Assembly: GCA_963728475.1 (NCBI GenBank)
Contig: CAVSKL010000002.1
Span: 434,001-498,000 of the forward strand
DNA: 64,000 nt
Direction: 5' to 3'
Source of the DNA: CAVSKL01 sp963728475 [NCBI: Candidatus Eiseniibacteriota bacterium]
Lineage (GTDB): Bacteria > Eisenbacteria > RBG-16-71-46 > JABDJR01
The notes under the pieces: generated by a model
Databases searched by the model: none
What the model was told of the DNA's origin: nothing
What the model saw: the letters and a program-made list of their open reading frames with translations, nothing else
Position numbers and translations under genes: made by a program
Shown here: in pieces, positions 10,150-18,446 of the stretch
Layout of the letters: every line of letters starts with the position of its first letter
Position numbering within the stretch: the first letter of the stretch is position 1

Positions 10150-11981
10150 CCGAACCGAATCTGCCGGAGACGGTGCAGTCCGTCCTGGCCACCGACTGCG
10201 GCAGCACCACCACCAAGGCCATTCTCATCGAAAAGCGAGGGGACGAGTACCGGCTCATCGTCCGCGGCGAGGCCCCGACCACGGTGGAGGCGCCGTTCGA
10301 GGACGTGACCCGCGGGGTGCTGAACGCCATCCGCGAGGTCGAGGAACTGGCCGGGCGCCAGATCCTGGACGGCGAGAAGATCATCGTTCCCCAGCAGGGG
10401 GACCGCGGGGTGGACGTCTACATGTCCACGTCCTCCGCCGGCGGCGGGCTCCAGATGATGGTGACCGGGGTGGTTAAGACCATGACCGGCGAGTCGGCGG
10501 AGCGGGCGGCCCTGGGCGCGGGAGCGATCGTGATGGACGTGATCGCCTCCAACGACGGCCGGCTGCCCTACCAGAAGATCCAGCGTATCCGCCAGCTCCG
10601 CCCCGACATGATCCTCCTTTCCGGGGGGGTGGACGGAGGGACCACCCGCCACGTGGTGGAGCTGGCCGAGCTCATCTCCGCCGCCGACCCCAAGGCCCGG
10701 CTCGGGCTCTCCTACAAGCTGCCCATCATCTACGCCGGCAACACCGACGCCCGCTCCGACATCGAGGGGATCCTGGGCGAGAAGACGGCGCTGAGCGTGG
10801 TCGACAACCTCCGCCCGACCATGGAGCGCGAGAACCTCATGCCCGCCCGCCACGCCATCCACGACCTGTTCATGGAACACGTGATGGCCCAGGCCCCCGG
10901 CTACAAGAAGCTCATGTCCTGGACTCCGGTCCCCATCATGCCCACCCCCGCCGCCATGGGGCGGATCATCGAGTCGGTGGGACGCGAGGAAGAGATCGAC
11001 GTCCTCGGCGTGGATATCGGGGGCGCCACCACCGACGTGTTCTCGGTGTTCGGCGACGTATTCAACCGCACCGTTTCCGCCAACCTCGGGATGTCGTACT
11101 CGGTGTCCAACGTCCTCGCCGAGGCCGGCGTCGACAACGTGATGCGCTGGGTCCCGTTCGAGATGGAGGAATCCGACCTCCGCAATCGCGTCAAGAACAA
11201 GATGATCCGGCCCACCACCATTCCCCAGACCCAGCGCGAACTCATGATCGAGCAGGCCCTGGCCCGGGAGGCGCTGCGGCTGGCCTTCGCCCAGCACAAG
11301 GCGCTGGCGGTGGGACTGAAGGGCGTGCAGCAGGAGCGCACCATCTCCGACACCTTCGAGCAGACCACCTCCGGCGAGACCCTGGTGGACCTCGGGAGCC
11401 TCGCCCTGGTGGTGGGCTCCGGGGGAGTCCTCTCCCACGCCCCGCGCCGCCAGCAGGCCATGCTGATGATGACCGACGCCTTCCTCCCCGAGGGGGTGAC
11501 GGAGATGGCGGTGGACTCGATCTTCATGATGCCCCACCTCGGCGTCCTCTCCACCCGCTACCCGGCGGTGGCCACCGAGGTGTTCGAGAAGGACTGCATG
11601 ATCCGCCTGGGTACGGTGGTGGCGCCCTGGGGCGAGACCAAGGAGGGCCAGCCCGCCTTCACCGTCCGGTTGCGCCGGTCCGGCGGGGGCGAGGAGACCG
11701 TGGAGATGGCCTTCGGCGATCTCAAGCTCCTCCCCCTGGGGGTGGGGGAGACCGCGGAGGCAACGCTGGAGCCGGCCAAGGGGCTCGACTTCGGCGAGGG
11801 CAAGGGAAGGGCGGTGAAACGGACGCTCAAAGGAGGCGTGGTGGGGGCGCTTCTCGACGCCCGCGGCCGCCGGCCGTTCCGGCTCCCTCCCGACCGAACG
11901 AAGCGGGTGGAGCGGCTTCGCCGCTGGAACGCCGCCATGGACATGTATCCCGAACCCCAACCGCGCCCGGCGGGCGTCTGA
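10146..11981 (+). CDS. GlmL/MutL-family ATPase (glutamate mutase L-like)
   Basis: The protein belongs to the GlmL family of ASKHA-fold ATPases found near B12-dependent carbon-skeleton and amino mutases, where they are thought to help activate or repair the mutase. Nucleotide-binding motifs are clear: ATDCGSTTTKAIL at the N-terminus and LGVDIGGATTDVFSVFG in the middle. I chose the TTG at 10146, giving 611 residues, because it follows an AGGGAGG site at 10131 and overlaps the upstream stop; the open frame continues upstream but only inside other genes. No mutase subunit is present in the window, which is unusual for this family. The next gene appears to be its partner. Confidence 0.85.
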   Translation: MTEPNLPETVQSVLATDCGSTTTKAILIEKRGDEYRLIVRGEAPTTVEAPFEDVTRGVLNAIREVEELAGRQILDGEKIIVPQQGDRGVDVYMSTSSAGGGLQMMVTGVVKTMTGESAERAALGAGAIVMDVIASNDGRLPYQKIQRIRQLRPDMILLSGGVDGGTTRHVVELAELISAADPKARLGLSYKLPIIYAGNTDARSDIEGILGEKTALSVVDNLRPTMERENLMPARHAIHDLFMEHVMAQAPGYKKLMSWTPVPIMPTPAAMGRIIESVGREEEIDVLGVDIGGATTDVFSVFGDVFNRTVSANLGMSYSVSNVLAEAGVDNVMRWVPFEMEESDLRNRVKNKMIRPTTIPQTQRELMIEQALAREALRLAFAQHKALAVGLKGVQQERTISDTFEQTTSGETLVDLGSLALVVGSGGVLSHAPRRQQAMLMMTDAFLPEGVTEMAVDSIFMMPHLGVLSTRYPAVATEVFEKDCMIRLGTVVAPWGETKEGQPAFTVRLRRSGGGEETVEMAFGDLKLLPLGVGETAEATLEPAKGLDFGEGKGRAVKRTLKGGVVGALLDARGRRPFRLPPDRTKRVERLRRWNAAMDMYPEPQPRPAGV

Positions 11982-12003
11982 ATCAGCGAGAGGAGAACCC
12001 ACC

Positions 12004-13122
12004 GTGGCTCATGCCTACACGCCGGGACTGCGCGTCACCGGCCACACCGTGATCCGGAAGATCCGCCGCCTGCCGCTCAAGGGCGAGGTGACGGTCGCCA
12101 AGGGGGACGAGGTCCGCGCCGAGGACATCGTGGCCCGGACCGCTCTTCCCGGGAATGTGAAGACCGTGAACGTGGCCAACATCCTCGGCGTCCCCCCCGC
12201 CGACATCCCCGGTTGCATGCTCAAGAAGGAAGGGGAGCCGGTGGCCGAGGGCGATCCCATCGCCCGGTCCAAGTCGCTGTTCGGGCTCCTGAAGTCCACC
12301 GCCCGCGCCAACACCACCGGGGTGCTGGAGAACGTCTCCGAGATCACCGGCCAGGTCACCCTGCGCGAGGCCGCGCTCCCGGTGGAAATGCTGGCCCATG
12401 TGGACGGCACGGTGGCGGAGGTCATGCCCGAGGAGGGGGTGGTGATGGAGACCTCCGGCGCCCTCATCCAGGGCATCTTCGGGATCGGGGGCGAGGGGGT
12501 GGGGACGCTGCGGGTGGCGGTGGACGGTCCCGACCGCGTCCTCGCCGCGGAGGCGCTGGGCGAGGTGAAGGGACAGGTGGTGGTGGTGGGAGCCCTCGCC
12601 GGCTACGACCTCATCCAGGCCGCCCGCAAGGCGGGCGCGGTGGCGGTGGTGGCGGGAGGGATCGCCGATGAGGATCTTCGCCGGCTCCTGGGCTACGACC
12701 TGGGGGTGGCGATCACCGGGAGCGAGGACCTGGGGCTGACGGTGATCGTCACCGAGGGCTTCGGCGGCCTCACCATCGCCCACAAGACCTTCGATCTCCT
12801 CCAACAACTCGGCGGGCGGAAGGTCTCGGTGAACGGCGCCACCCAGATCCGGGCGGGGGTGCTCCGGCCCGAGATCATCGTCCCCCTGAGCGAGACCCGG
12901 GGCCAGGGGGAGGCGGCCAACCGCTTCGAGGGGGGGCTCGACGTGGGCATGATCATCCGGGTCATCCGCCAGCCCTACTTCGGCCGGCTGGGGAGGGTGA
13001 CCGAGCTTCCCTCCGAACTCCTTCCGCTGGAAACCGAGGCCAAGGTGCGGGTGCTGAAAGTCGAGTTCGACGGGGAGGTGGTCACCGTGCCCCGCGCCAA
13101 CGTCGAGATGATCGAAGGCTGA
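12004..13122 (+). CDS. conserved protein downstream of GlmL, barrel-sandwich and KOW-like
   Basis: I do not recognise a characterised family. The 372-residue soluble protein begins at GTG 12004 behind GAGGAG. Its N-terminal third (LPLKGEVTVAKGDEVRAEDI and a later LAHVDGTVAEVMPEEG) reads like barrel-sandwich hybrid folds used by lipoyl/biotinyl domains and RnfC. The middle is a Rossmann-like stretch of alternating hydrophobic strands (VVVVGALAGYDLIQAARKAG). The C-terminus (PYFGRLGRVTELP) looks KOW-like. It follows the GlmL gene by 22 bases and is probably co-expressed. A role with a B12 mutase or cofactor is inference from that neighbour only. Confidence 0.7.
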   Translation: MAHAYTPGLRVTGHTVIRKIRRLPLKGEVTVAKGDEVRAEDIVARTALPGNVKTVNVANILGVPPADIPGCMLKKEGEPVAEGDPIARSKSLFGLLKSTARANTTGVLENVSEITGQVTLREAALPVEMLAHVDGTVAEVMPEEGVVMETSGALIQGIFGIGGEGVGTLRVAVDGPDRVLAAEALGEVKGQVVVVGALAGYDLIQAARKAGAVAVVAGGIADEDLRRLLGYDLGVAITGSEDLGLTVIVTEGFGGLTIAHKTFDLLQQLGGRKVSVNGATQIRAGVLRPEIIVPLSETRGQGEAANRFEGGLDVGMIIRVIRQPYFGRLGRVTELPSELLPLETEAKVRVLKVEFDGEVVTVPRANVEMIEG

Positions 13123-13218
13123 TCGCGCCCCGATCAACCCGCCGCCGGGGCTGCCGATAACCGTCGGGGACGGAATCCGTTACCTTCGGACCCCTGAACC
13201 GACGGAGACACGGCGGCG

Positions 13219-13635
13219 TTGCGCGCACAGGATCGGAACCACCGGATCGAGGGACCTCCGCTCGCCACCGCGGGCGCCGGGCGCGGCGCCCTGCACCTGC
13301 TGTCGGCCCTGGGGGCGTGGGCGCTTTTCGCCGGCTTCTGGGCCCGCGTCTTTCTCCGCACCCCCTCCGCCGACGGCGCCGCCGGGGTGCTGGCGGTGGC
13401 CGCGCTCCTGGTGATCTCGGTCAGCCTCACCGCGGCCTGGGTGCGGCACAACGTTCTCCTCAGCCGCCGGTTCGCCCGCCGGCGCACCCGGGTTCGCGAG
13501 GCGGACCCCGACTGGTCCACCGACGTCCTGGGGAGGCCGGTGGCGGGTCCGGCCTGGGAGGAGCTCCAGTCCGCCCCCGAGGTGGAAATCGATCTCGAGC
13601 GCGGCACCGGCCGCAAGCTCTACCGGGCGTTCTGA
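13219..13635 (+). CDS. PgaD-like small membrane protein
   Basis: The 138-residue protein has two predicted membrane helices, around residues 26-49 and 54-76, and a short C-terminal cytoplasmic tail. It lies two bases before a PgaC/IcaA-like glycosyltransferase. That layout matches PgaD, the small membrane partner of the poly-beta-1,6-GlcNAc synthase PgaC. The sequence itself is not diagnostic, so the call rests on topology and context. The TTG start at 13219 follows a GGAG at 13204; no better in-frame start is visible. Confidence 0.55.
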   Translation: MRAQDRNHRIEGPPLATAGAGRGALHLLSALGAWALFAGFWARVFLRTPSADGAAGVLAVAALLVISVSLTAAWVRHNVLLSRRFARRRTRVREADPDWSTDVLGRPVAGPAWEELQSAPEVEIDLERGTGRKLYRAF

Positions 13636-13637
13636 CC

Positions 13638-14927
13638 GTGACCTTCCCGGCGCTGGTCGCCGCCGCCCAGCAAAGCGGGCCGTACCTGGTGGTCCTGGCC
13701 TTCTTCGCCCTCTACCCGGTGGTGTCGAGCCTGGTCTGGATCTCCACCTCCCTGGTCTACTGGTGGCGGTGGGAGCGCCGCCCTCCGCCCCACTTCTACG
13801 ACCTCGACGTCTACCCCCTGGTCACCGTCGTCGTCCCCGCCTACTGCGAGGAGAAGGTGATCGCGCGCACCCTCGACGGCATTCTCGGCATCGATTATCC
13901 GTTCAAGGAGATCGTGGTGGTGGACGACGCTTCCACCGACGGCACCGTGGCCCGGGTCGCCCCCTACGTGGAGCGGGGGCAGGTGCGGCTGGTCCGCAAA
14001 CGGATGAACGAGGGAAAGGCGATGGCCCTGAACGACGCGCTGCCGGTGGTGAACGGCGAGATCGTGCTGATCATGGACGCCGACGCCTGGCCCGACCCCC
14101 TGATCCTGCGCTGGATGGTTCCGCACTTCCGCTCCCCGCGGGTGGCGGCGGTGACCGGCAATCCCCGGGTGGCCAACCGGCAGAGCTTCCTGGCCAAGCT
14201 CCAGCTCATCGAGTTCGCCTCCATCGTGAGCCTCCTCCGGCGGGCCCAGCGGGTGTGGGGGAGGATCCTCACCATGTCGGGGGTGGTGGGCGCGTTCCGC
14301 CGGTCGGCGCTGATCGACGCCGGGCTCTACAGCCCGGAGATGGCCACCGAGGACATCGACATGACCTGGAAGCTCCAGCGCGCGTTCTACGACGTCCGCT
14401 ACGAGCCCCGGGCCCTGGTCTGGATGCAGGTTCCCTCGGGGCTGGGCGGGCTTTGGCGCCAGCGGGTGCGATGGGCCCGGGGGCTGGCCCAGGTGCTGCG
14501 GGTCAACGACGACATCCTCCGGCACTGGCGCCACCGCCGCCACTGGCCGGTCCTGGTCGAGGCCGCGCTGTCCATCGCCTGGGCTTACTGCGTGGTGATC
14601 CTCCTCGCGCTGTGGGCGGCCTCGTGGGCGGCGGGGGTGGCTCCGGCGGGGGTGTCGCCCGTCCCCAACTGGTGGGGGATGCTGATCGGCACCACCTGCC
14701 TGGTCCAGCTCGCGACCGGGGTGCTCCTGGAGCGTCGCTACGATCCCACCGTGCCCCGATACTACGCCATGGCGGTGTTCTATCCCGTGATCTACTGGTT
14801 GCTGATGGCCCTGGTCACGGTGACCGCGACCCCGGTGGGGATGGGCCGGCGCCCGCGCCGCGGAACCGTGTCGCGCTGGCGCACCCCGCGCGAGGCCCCG
14901 GGGGGGGCCGCCGCCGGTCCCCGCTGA
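13638..14927 (+). CDS. family 2 glycosyltransferase, PgaC/IcaA-like
   Basis: A processive membrane glycosyltransferase, probably making a beta-linked polysaccharide from a UDP-sugar. Starting at GTG 13638 it has 429 residues. An N-terminal helix (about 14-41) is followed by the catalytic GT-A domain with VVVDDASTDGT, the DxD-type IMDADAWPDP, the acceptor-site TEDIDMTW and the QRVRW processivity motif. Several membrane helices follow. The architecture matches poly-GlcNAc synthases, but the polymer cannot be fixed from sequence alone, and no PgaA/PgaB export or deacetylase partner is nearby. The C-terminus is a short basic, Pro/Gly-rich tail. Confidence 0.88.
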   Translation: MTFPALVAAAQQSGPYLVVLAFFALYPVVSSLVWISTSLVYWWRWERRPPPHFYDLDVYPLVTVVVPAYCEEKVIARTLDGILGIDYPFKEIVVVDDASTDGTVARVAPYVERGQVRLVRKRMNEGKAMALNDALPVVNGEIVLIMDADAWPDPLILRWMVPHFRSPRVAAVTGNPRVANRQSFLAKLQLIEFASIVSLLRRAQRVWGRILTMSGVVGAFRRSALIDAGLYSPEMATEDIDMTWKLQRAFYDVRYEPRALVWMQVPSGLGGLWRQRVRWARGLAQVLRVNDDILRHWRHRRHWPVLVEAALSIAWAYCVVILLALWAASWAAGVAPAGVSPVPNWWGMLIGTTCLVQLATGVLLERRYDPTVPRYYAMAVFYPVIYWLLMALVTVTATPVGMGRRPRRGTVSRWRTPREAPGGAAAGPR

Positions 14928-14949
14928 CGCCGGAGGCCGGGTTTCCTCG

Positions 14950-14979
14950 TTGACCCCTCTTCGGCCCCTCTGTTAGGTT
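14950..14979 (+). promoter_or_regulatory. sigma70-like promoter for the membrane-protein cassette
   Basis: TTGACC (14950-14955) and TAGGTT (14974-14979) lie 18 bases apart, 40 bases before the ATG at 15020. This separates the following four-gene cassette from the glycosyltransferase gene. Confidence 0.6.
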
Positions 14980-15019
14980 CTTGCGATTATCGCCCCTCAA
15001 CGAGGATAGACCGCCCCCC

Positions 15020-16036
15020 ATGCAGCACCTCGTCCGAACGACATGGAGCCGGGGATTCCCGTTCCCGGCCACGGTCCTCGCGTTCGTGCTCGGGCTGGCC
15101 CTGGCCGGAGCGCCCCCGCGCGCCCGGGCCCAGTCGCCCGGCGCCGCCGACAGCGCGACCCTGGCCGCTCCCGCGGACACCGCCGCCGCTCCCGCTTCAA
15201 CCCCCGCGGCCGCCCCGGCCGGGACCGAGCCCGGATTCCGGGCCTGGAAGCACGCCCTGGACCCCGCCTTCGACCTCACCTTCCTTCCCGTGTTCGTCGC
15301 GCTCCTCCTCTTCGGCATCATCTTCCTGTGGGCCATCGGCCAGGCCCAGCGGGGCAAGCAGTACTTCATCCGCAAGATCGCCGGGCTGGACGCGGTGGAG
15401 GAGGCGGTGGGGCGCGCCACCGAGATGGGCAAGCCGGTCCTCTACGTTCCCGGGATCGACGACGTCAACAACATCCAGACCATCTACTCGATGATCATCC
15501 TGGGGAACGTGGCCCGCACCGTGGCCAAGTACGAGACCCCGCTCATCGTGCCGCTGGCCCGCGCCTTCGTGGTGCCGCTGGCCGAGGAGACGGTCAAGCA
15601 GGCCTACATGGACGCGGGGGTGCCCGACGCCTACAACCCCAACAACATCCGATACCTCTCCGAGGAGCAGTTCGCCTTCACCGCCGGGGTGGACGGGATC
15701 ATGCTCCGGGAGAAGCCGGCGGCGAACCTCTTCCTGGGGTCGTTCTTCGCCGAGAGCCTGATCCTGGCCGAGACCGGGTTCCAGACCGGGGCCATCCAGA
15801 TCGCGGGCACCGCCAACATCCACCAGCTCCCGTTCTTCGTGGTGGCCTGCGATTACACCCTGATCGGGGAGGAATTCTACGCCGCCACCGCGTACCTCGC
15901 CCGCGAACCGAAGCTGGTGGGCACGCTCAAGGGCACCGACTACATGAAGGTGGTGATCGTGGGGTACCTCATCCTGGGAGCGATCCTCGAGACCTTCCAC
16001 GTCCACCTGCTCACCAACTTCCTGAGGCTGGACTAG
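15020..16036 (+). CDS. DUF6754-like membrane protein, cassette gene 1
   Basis: The function is unknown; I recall this sequence type as DUF6754. From ATG 15020 the product has 338 residues: an N-terminal signal peptide ending near ARAQ, an Ala/Pro-rich linker of about 40 residues, a helix (FLPVFVALLLFGIIFLWAIG), a globular domain of about 200 residues and a C-terminal helix (VVIVGYLILGAILETF). The globular domain contains KPVLYVPGIDDVNNIQTI and a run rich in small residues. A TTG at 14981 is also in frame, but it sits against the -10 box, so the ATG is preferred. It is the first gene of a four-gene set spaced by 3, -8 and 15 bases. Confidence 0.8.
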   Translation: MQHLVRTTWSRGFPFPATVLAFVLGLALAGAPPRARAQSPGAADSATLAAPADTAAAPASTPAAAPAGTEPGFRAWKHALDPAFDLTFLPVFVALLLFGIIFLWAIGQAQRGKQYFIRKIAGLDAVEEAVGRATEMGKPVLYVPGIDDVNNIQTIYSMIILGNVARTVAKYETPLIVPLARAFVVPLAEETVKQAYMDAGVPDAYNPNNIRYLSEEQFAFTAGVDGIMLREKPAANLFLGSFFAESLILAETGFQTGAIQIAGTANIHQLPFFVVACDYTLIGEEFYAATAYLAREPKLVGTLKGTDYMKVVIVGYLILGAILETFHVHLLTNFLRLD

Positions 16037-16039
16037 ACC

Positions 16040-16720
16040 ATGCTGCGACGCGAAGTTCCTCTTCTCATCACCATGCTGGTGGGTTGGTTCATGGTGGCCG
16101 ACTTCTTCGTGCCGCTCACCACCCCGGTGGGCACCGAGCTCCAGCAGTGGGCCATCATCATGACCGCGTGCGCGGCGGTCCTGGGGGTGGCCAACGTGGC
16201 CCGGATCAACCTGCTCAAGATCAGCCGGCGGGAGCGGGACTGGGAGTATGCGATCCTGCTCCTGGTGGGGCTGGTGGTGATGGTGCTCCTCGGGACCGTC
16301 CTTCCCATCGTGAAGTGGGCGGTGGGATCGGCGGGGGAGTGGATGCTGGGGGGGCTCCGGCTCACCGGGGTCACCGACGGCACCGTCTTCGACCGCATCT
16401 ACAACCGGATGTACGTACCGCTCCAGGCCACCATGTTCGCGCTCCTGGCCTTCTACATCGCCTCCGCCGCCTTCCGCGCCTTCCGGGTCCGTACCCTCGA
16501 CGCCACCCTCCTCGCCCTGGCCGCGATGCTGGTCATGATCGGGCGGGTGCCGCTGGGGGAGAAGATCTGGGAGGGGCTTCCCCGCATCACCGACTGGGTG
16601 ATGAACGTTCCCCAGCTCGCGGCCAAGCGGGCGATCCTGATCGGGGCCGCGCTGGGGGCCATCGCCACCGGGCTCAAGGTGATCCTCGGCATCGAGCGCA
16701 ACTTCCTGGGAAGTGACTAG
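16040..16720 (+). CDS. integral membrane protein, cassette gene 2
   Basis: An unrecognised 226-residue membrane protein. Hydrophobic segments suggest about five to six helices: VPLLITMLVGWFMVADFFV, WAIIMTACAAVLGVANVA, AILLLVGLVVMVLLGTVLP, a pair around PLQATMFALLAFYIASAAF and ATLLALAAMLVMIG, and a C-terminal amphipathic stretch. No catalytic motif is visible. It begins three bases after gene 1 and its stop overlaps the start of gene 3, so it is made together with them. Confidence 0.75.
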   Translation: MLRREVPLLITMLVGWFMVADFFVPLTTPVGTELQQWAIIMTACAAVLGVANVARINLLKISRRERDWEYAILLLVGLVVMVLLGTVLPIVKWAVGSAGEWMLGGLRLTGVTDGTVFDRIYNRMYVPLQATMFALLAFYIASAAFRAFRVRTLDATLLALAAMLVMIGRVPLGEKIWEGLPRITDWVMNVPQLAAKRAILIGAALGAIATGLKVILGIERNFLGSD

Positions 16721-17597
16721 CTCGATGGCCCCGCGACCTCCCTTCCTGGAGCGCATTGAGAAGCTCGACCGCCGCTGGATCTTCCTGATCATGCTGGTGG
16801 CGATCTCGTTCCCGCTTTTCGTGAAGATGACCCTCCCGATCCGCATCAGCGCCGAGGTTCGCGGCTACTACGAGGCCATCGAGGCGCTCCAGCCCGGGGA
16901 CGTGGTCTACTTCGCCGCCGATTACGACCCCGGCTCCAAGCCCGAGCTCGACCCCATGACGGTGGCCTCGCTGGACCAGCTCTTCCGCAAGGGGGTCCGG
17001 GTGGTGGGGGCGACCCTGTGGCCGGCGGGGGCGCCGCTCCTGGAGACCGGGCTCACCGACATCGGGGTGGACCGCTACCACAAGCGGTACGGCACCGACT
17101 TCGTGAACCTGGGGTTCAAGGAGGGCAAGGAGAACGTGATGGTCCAGCTCGGAAAGTCCTTCCGGGCGGTCTATCCCAACGACTACTACGGAACCCCCGC
17201 CGGCAAGCTGCCGCTTCTGGCCGCCACCAAGCCCGGCGGCTCCTGGGCGGTGGACAATTTCGGCGACGTGAAGCTGATCGTGAACATTTCCGCCGGCTAC
17301 CCCGGCACCAAGGAATGGGTGCAGCAGGTGCGGAGCCGCTACAACATTCCCATCGTGGCCGGGGTGACCGCGGTGAGCGCTCCCGAGTACTACCCCTACG
17401 TCCAGTCGGGGCAGCTCTCGGGCCTCCTCGGCGGCCTGGCGGGGGCGGCGGAGTACGAGCAGCTCATCGACCGGCCCGCCTGGGCCACCACCGGCATGTC
17501 CGCCCAGAGCCTGGGCCACGTCACCATCGTGATCCTGATCGTGCTGGGCAACGTCGTCTATTACCTGAACCGCCGGCGCCGCCGGCCCGAGGCCTAG
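16713..17597 (+). CDS. bitopic membrane protein with extracytoplasmic domain, cassette gene 3
   Basis: An unrecognised protein of 294 residues (290 if ATG 16725 is the start). One helix near the N-terminus (RRWIFLIMLVAISFPLFVK) and one at the C-terminus (HVTIVILIVLGNVVYYL) bracket a soluble domain of about 210 residues. That domain has alternating strands and helices (ALQPGDVVYFAADYDPGS, KLIVNISAGYPGTKEWV) and could be a ligand-binding alpha/beta fold. The GTG at 16713 overlaps the previous stop; neither start has a clear ribosome site. The neighbours suggest one membrane complex. Confidence 0.75.
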   Translation: MTSSMAPRPPFLERIEKLDRRWIFLIMLVAISFPLFVKMTLPIRISAEVRGYYEAIEALQPGDVVYFAADYDPGSKPELDPMTVASLDQLFRKGVRVVGATLWPAGAPLLETGLTDIGVDRYHKRYGTDFVNLGFKEGKENVMVQLGKSFRAVYPNDYYGTPAGKLPLLAATKPGGSWAVDNFGDVKLIVNISAGYPGTKEWVQQVRSRYNIPIVAGVTAVSAPEYYPYVQSGQLSGLLGGLAGAAEYEQLIDRPAWATTGMSAQSLGHVTIVILIVLGNVVYYLNRRRRRPEA

Positions 17598-17612
17598 GAG
17601 GCAAGAACCCCC

Positions 17613-18329
17613 GTGCACCTGAGCAGCGATCCCTGGGTCTGGGTGGCCGCCCTTCTCACCTTGGCCATCCTTTCCTACCTCTACAAGGACAACCCGATCT
17701 ACAAGGCGGCGGAATACCTGTTCGTGGGGATCGCCTCGGGCTACTACCTCAGCATCGAATACAGCAACGTCCTCGTCCCGAACCTCTTCCAGCCGGTCTC
17801 GCACGGGGTGGGGGGGGTGTTCCACGGCGCCTTCTATCCCATCGACGTGGCCCGGATCGGGGCGCTGCTCCTGGGCTTCCTCATGTTCTCCCGCTTCGTG
17901 TCCTCGGTGTCGTGGCTCTCCCGGTGGTCGATCGGGGTCATGGTGGGCGCCTACTCCGGACTGGCCATCATCGGGTTCGCCCAGGGGGACCTGATCGAGC
18001 AGGTCCGCTCCAACCTGGTGCCGATGGTGGAACCTGGAGCCTGGGCGCACCTGGTGGCCGCCCAGGGATTCACCAACATCCTTCTTGCCTTCCTCAACGT
18101 GACCTCGAACATCTGCCTGATCGTGGGTTTGCTGGCCACCCTCTATTATTTCTTCTTCTCGGCGGAGCATCGCGGGGTGGGGGGCGGCGTGGCCAAGCTG
18201 GGGATCTACTTTCTCATGGTATCCTTCGGGGCGTCCTATGGCTTCACGGTCATGGCCCGCATCTCGCTAGCCCTGGACCGGTTGCGCTTCCTGTTCTCGG
18301 ACTGGTTGGGACTTCCCCTCATCCACTGA
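17613..18329 (+). CDS. polytopic membrane protein, cassette gene 4
   Basis: An unrecognised 238-residue membrane protein with about six hydrophobic segments, including WVWVAALLTLAILSYLY, ARIGALLLGFLMFSRFV and NICLIVGLLATLYYFFF. Two adjacent aromatic-rich stretches (EYLFVGIASGYYLSIEYS) occur early. The GTG start follows AGGAGGCAAGAA. It ends 18 bases before the -35 box of the peptide-transporter promoter, so it is the last gene of the cassette. No similarity to a transporter or enzyme family was recognised. Confidence 0.75.
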   Translation: MHLSSDPWVWVAALLTLAILSYLYKDNPIYKAAEYLFVGIASGYYLSIEYSNVLVPNLFQPVSHGVGGVFHGAFYPIDVARIGALLLGFLMFSRFVSSVSWLSRWSIGVMVGAYSGLAIIGFAQGDLIEQVRSNLVPMVEPGAWAHLVAAQGFTNILLAFLNVTSNICLIVGLLATLYYFFFSAEHRGVGGGVAKLGIYFLMVSFGASYGFTVMARISLALDRLRFLFSDWLGLPLIH

Positions 18330-18347
18330 CCGCCGGGACCCCGTTCG

Positions 18348-18377
18348 TTGACATGCCGGGGGAGAGGCTCCTATACT
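18348..18377 (+). promoter_or_regulatory. strong sigma70-like promoter for the peptide ABC operon
   Basis: Consensus TTGACA (18348-18353), 18-base spacer and TATACT (18372-18377). It is the closest match to consensus in the window and lies 69 bases before the ATG of the substrate-binding protein. Confidence 0.7.
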
Positions 18378-18446
18378 GGTCGCCTGTCCTTACTTCCATC
18401 GGCACAAGGGCTTAACGCTTTCCGCACCCGAACCGGAGGTTCTTCC

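Noticed and set aside
13137-13218. Possible promoter (TACCTT) before the PgaD-like gene
   Set aside because: The matching -35 (TAACCG) is poor, so I did not list it as a feature.
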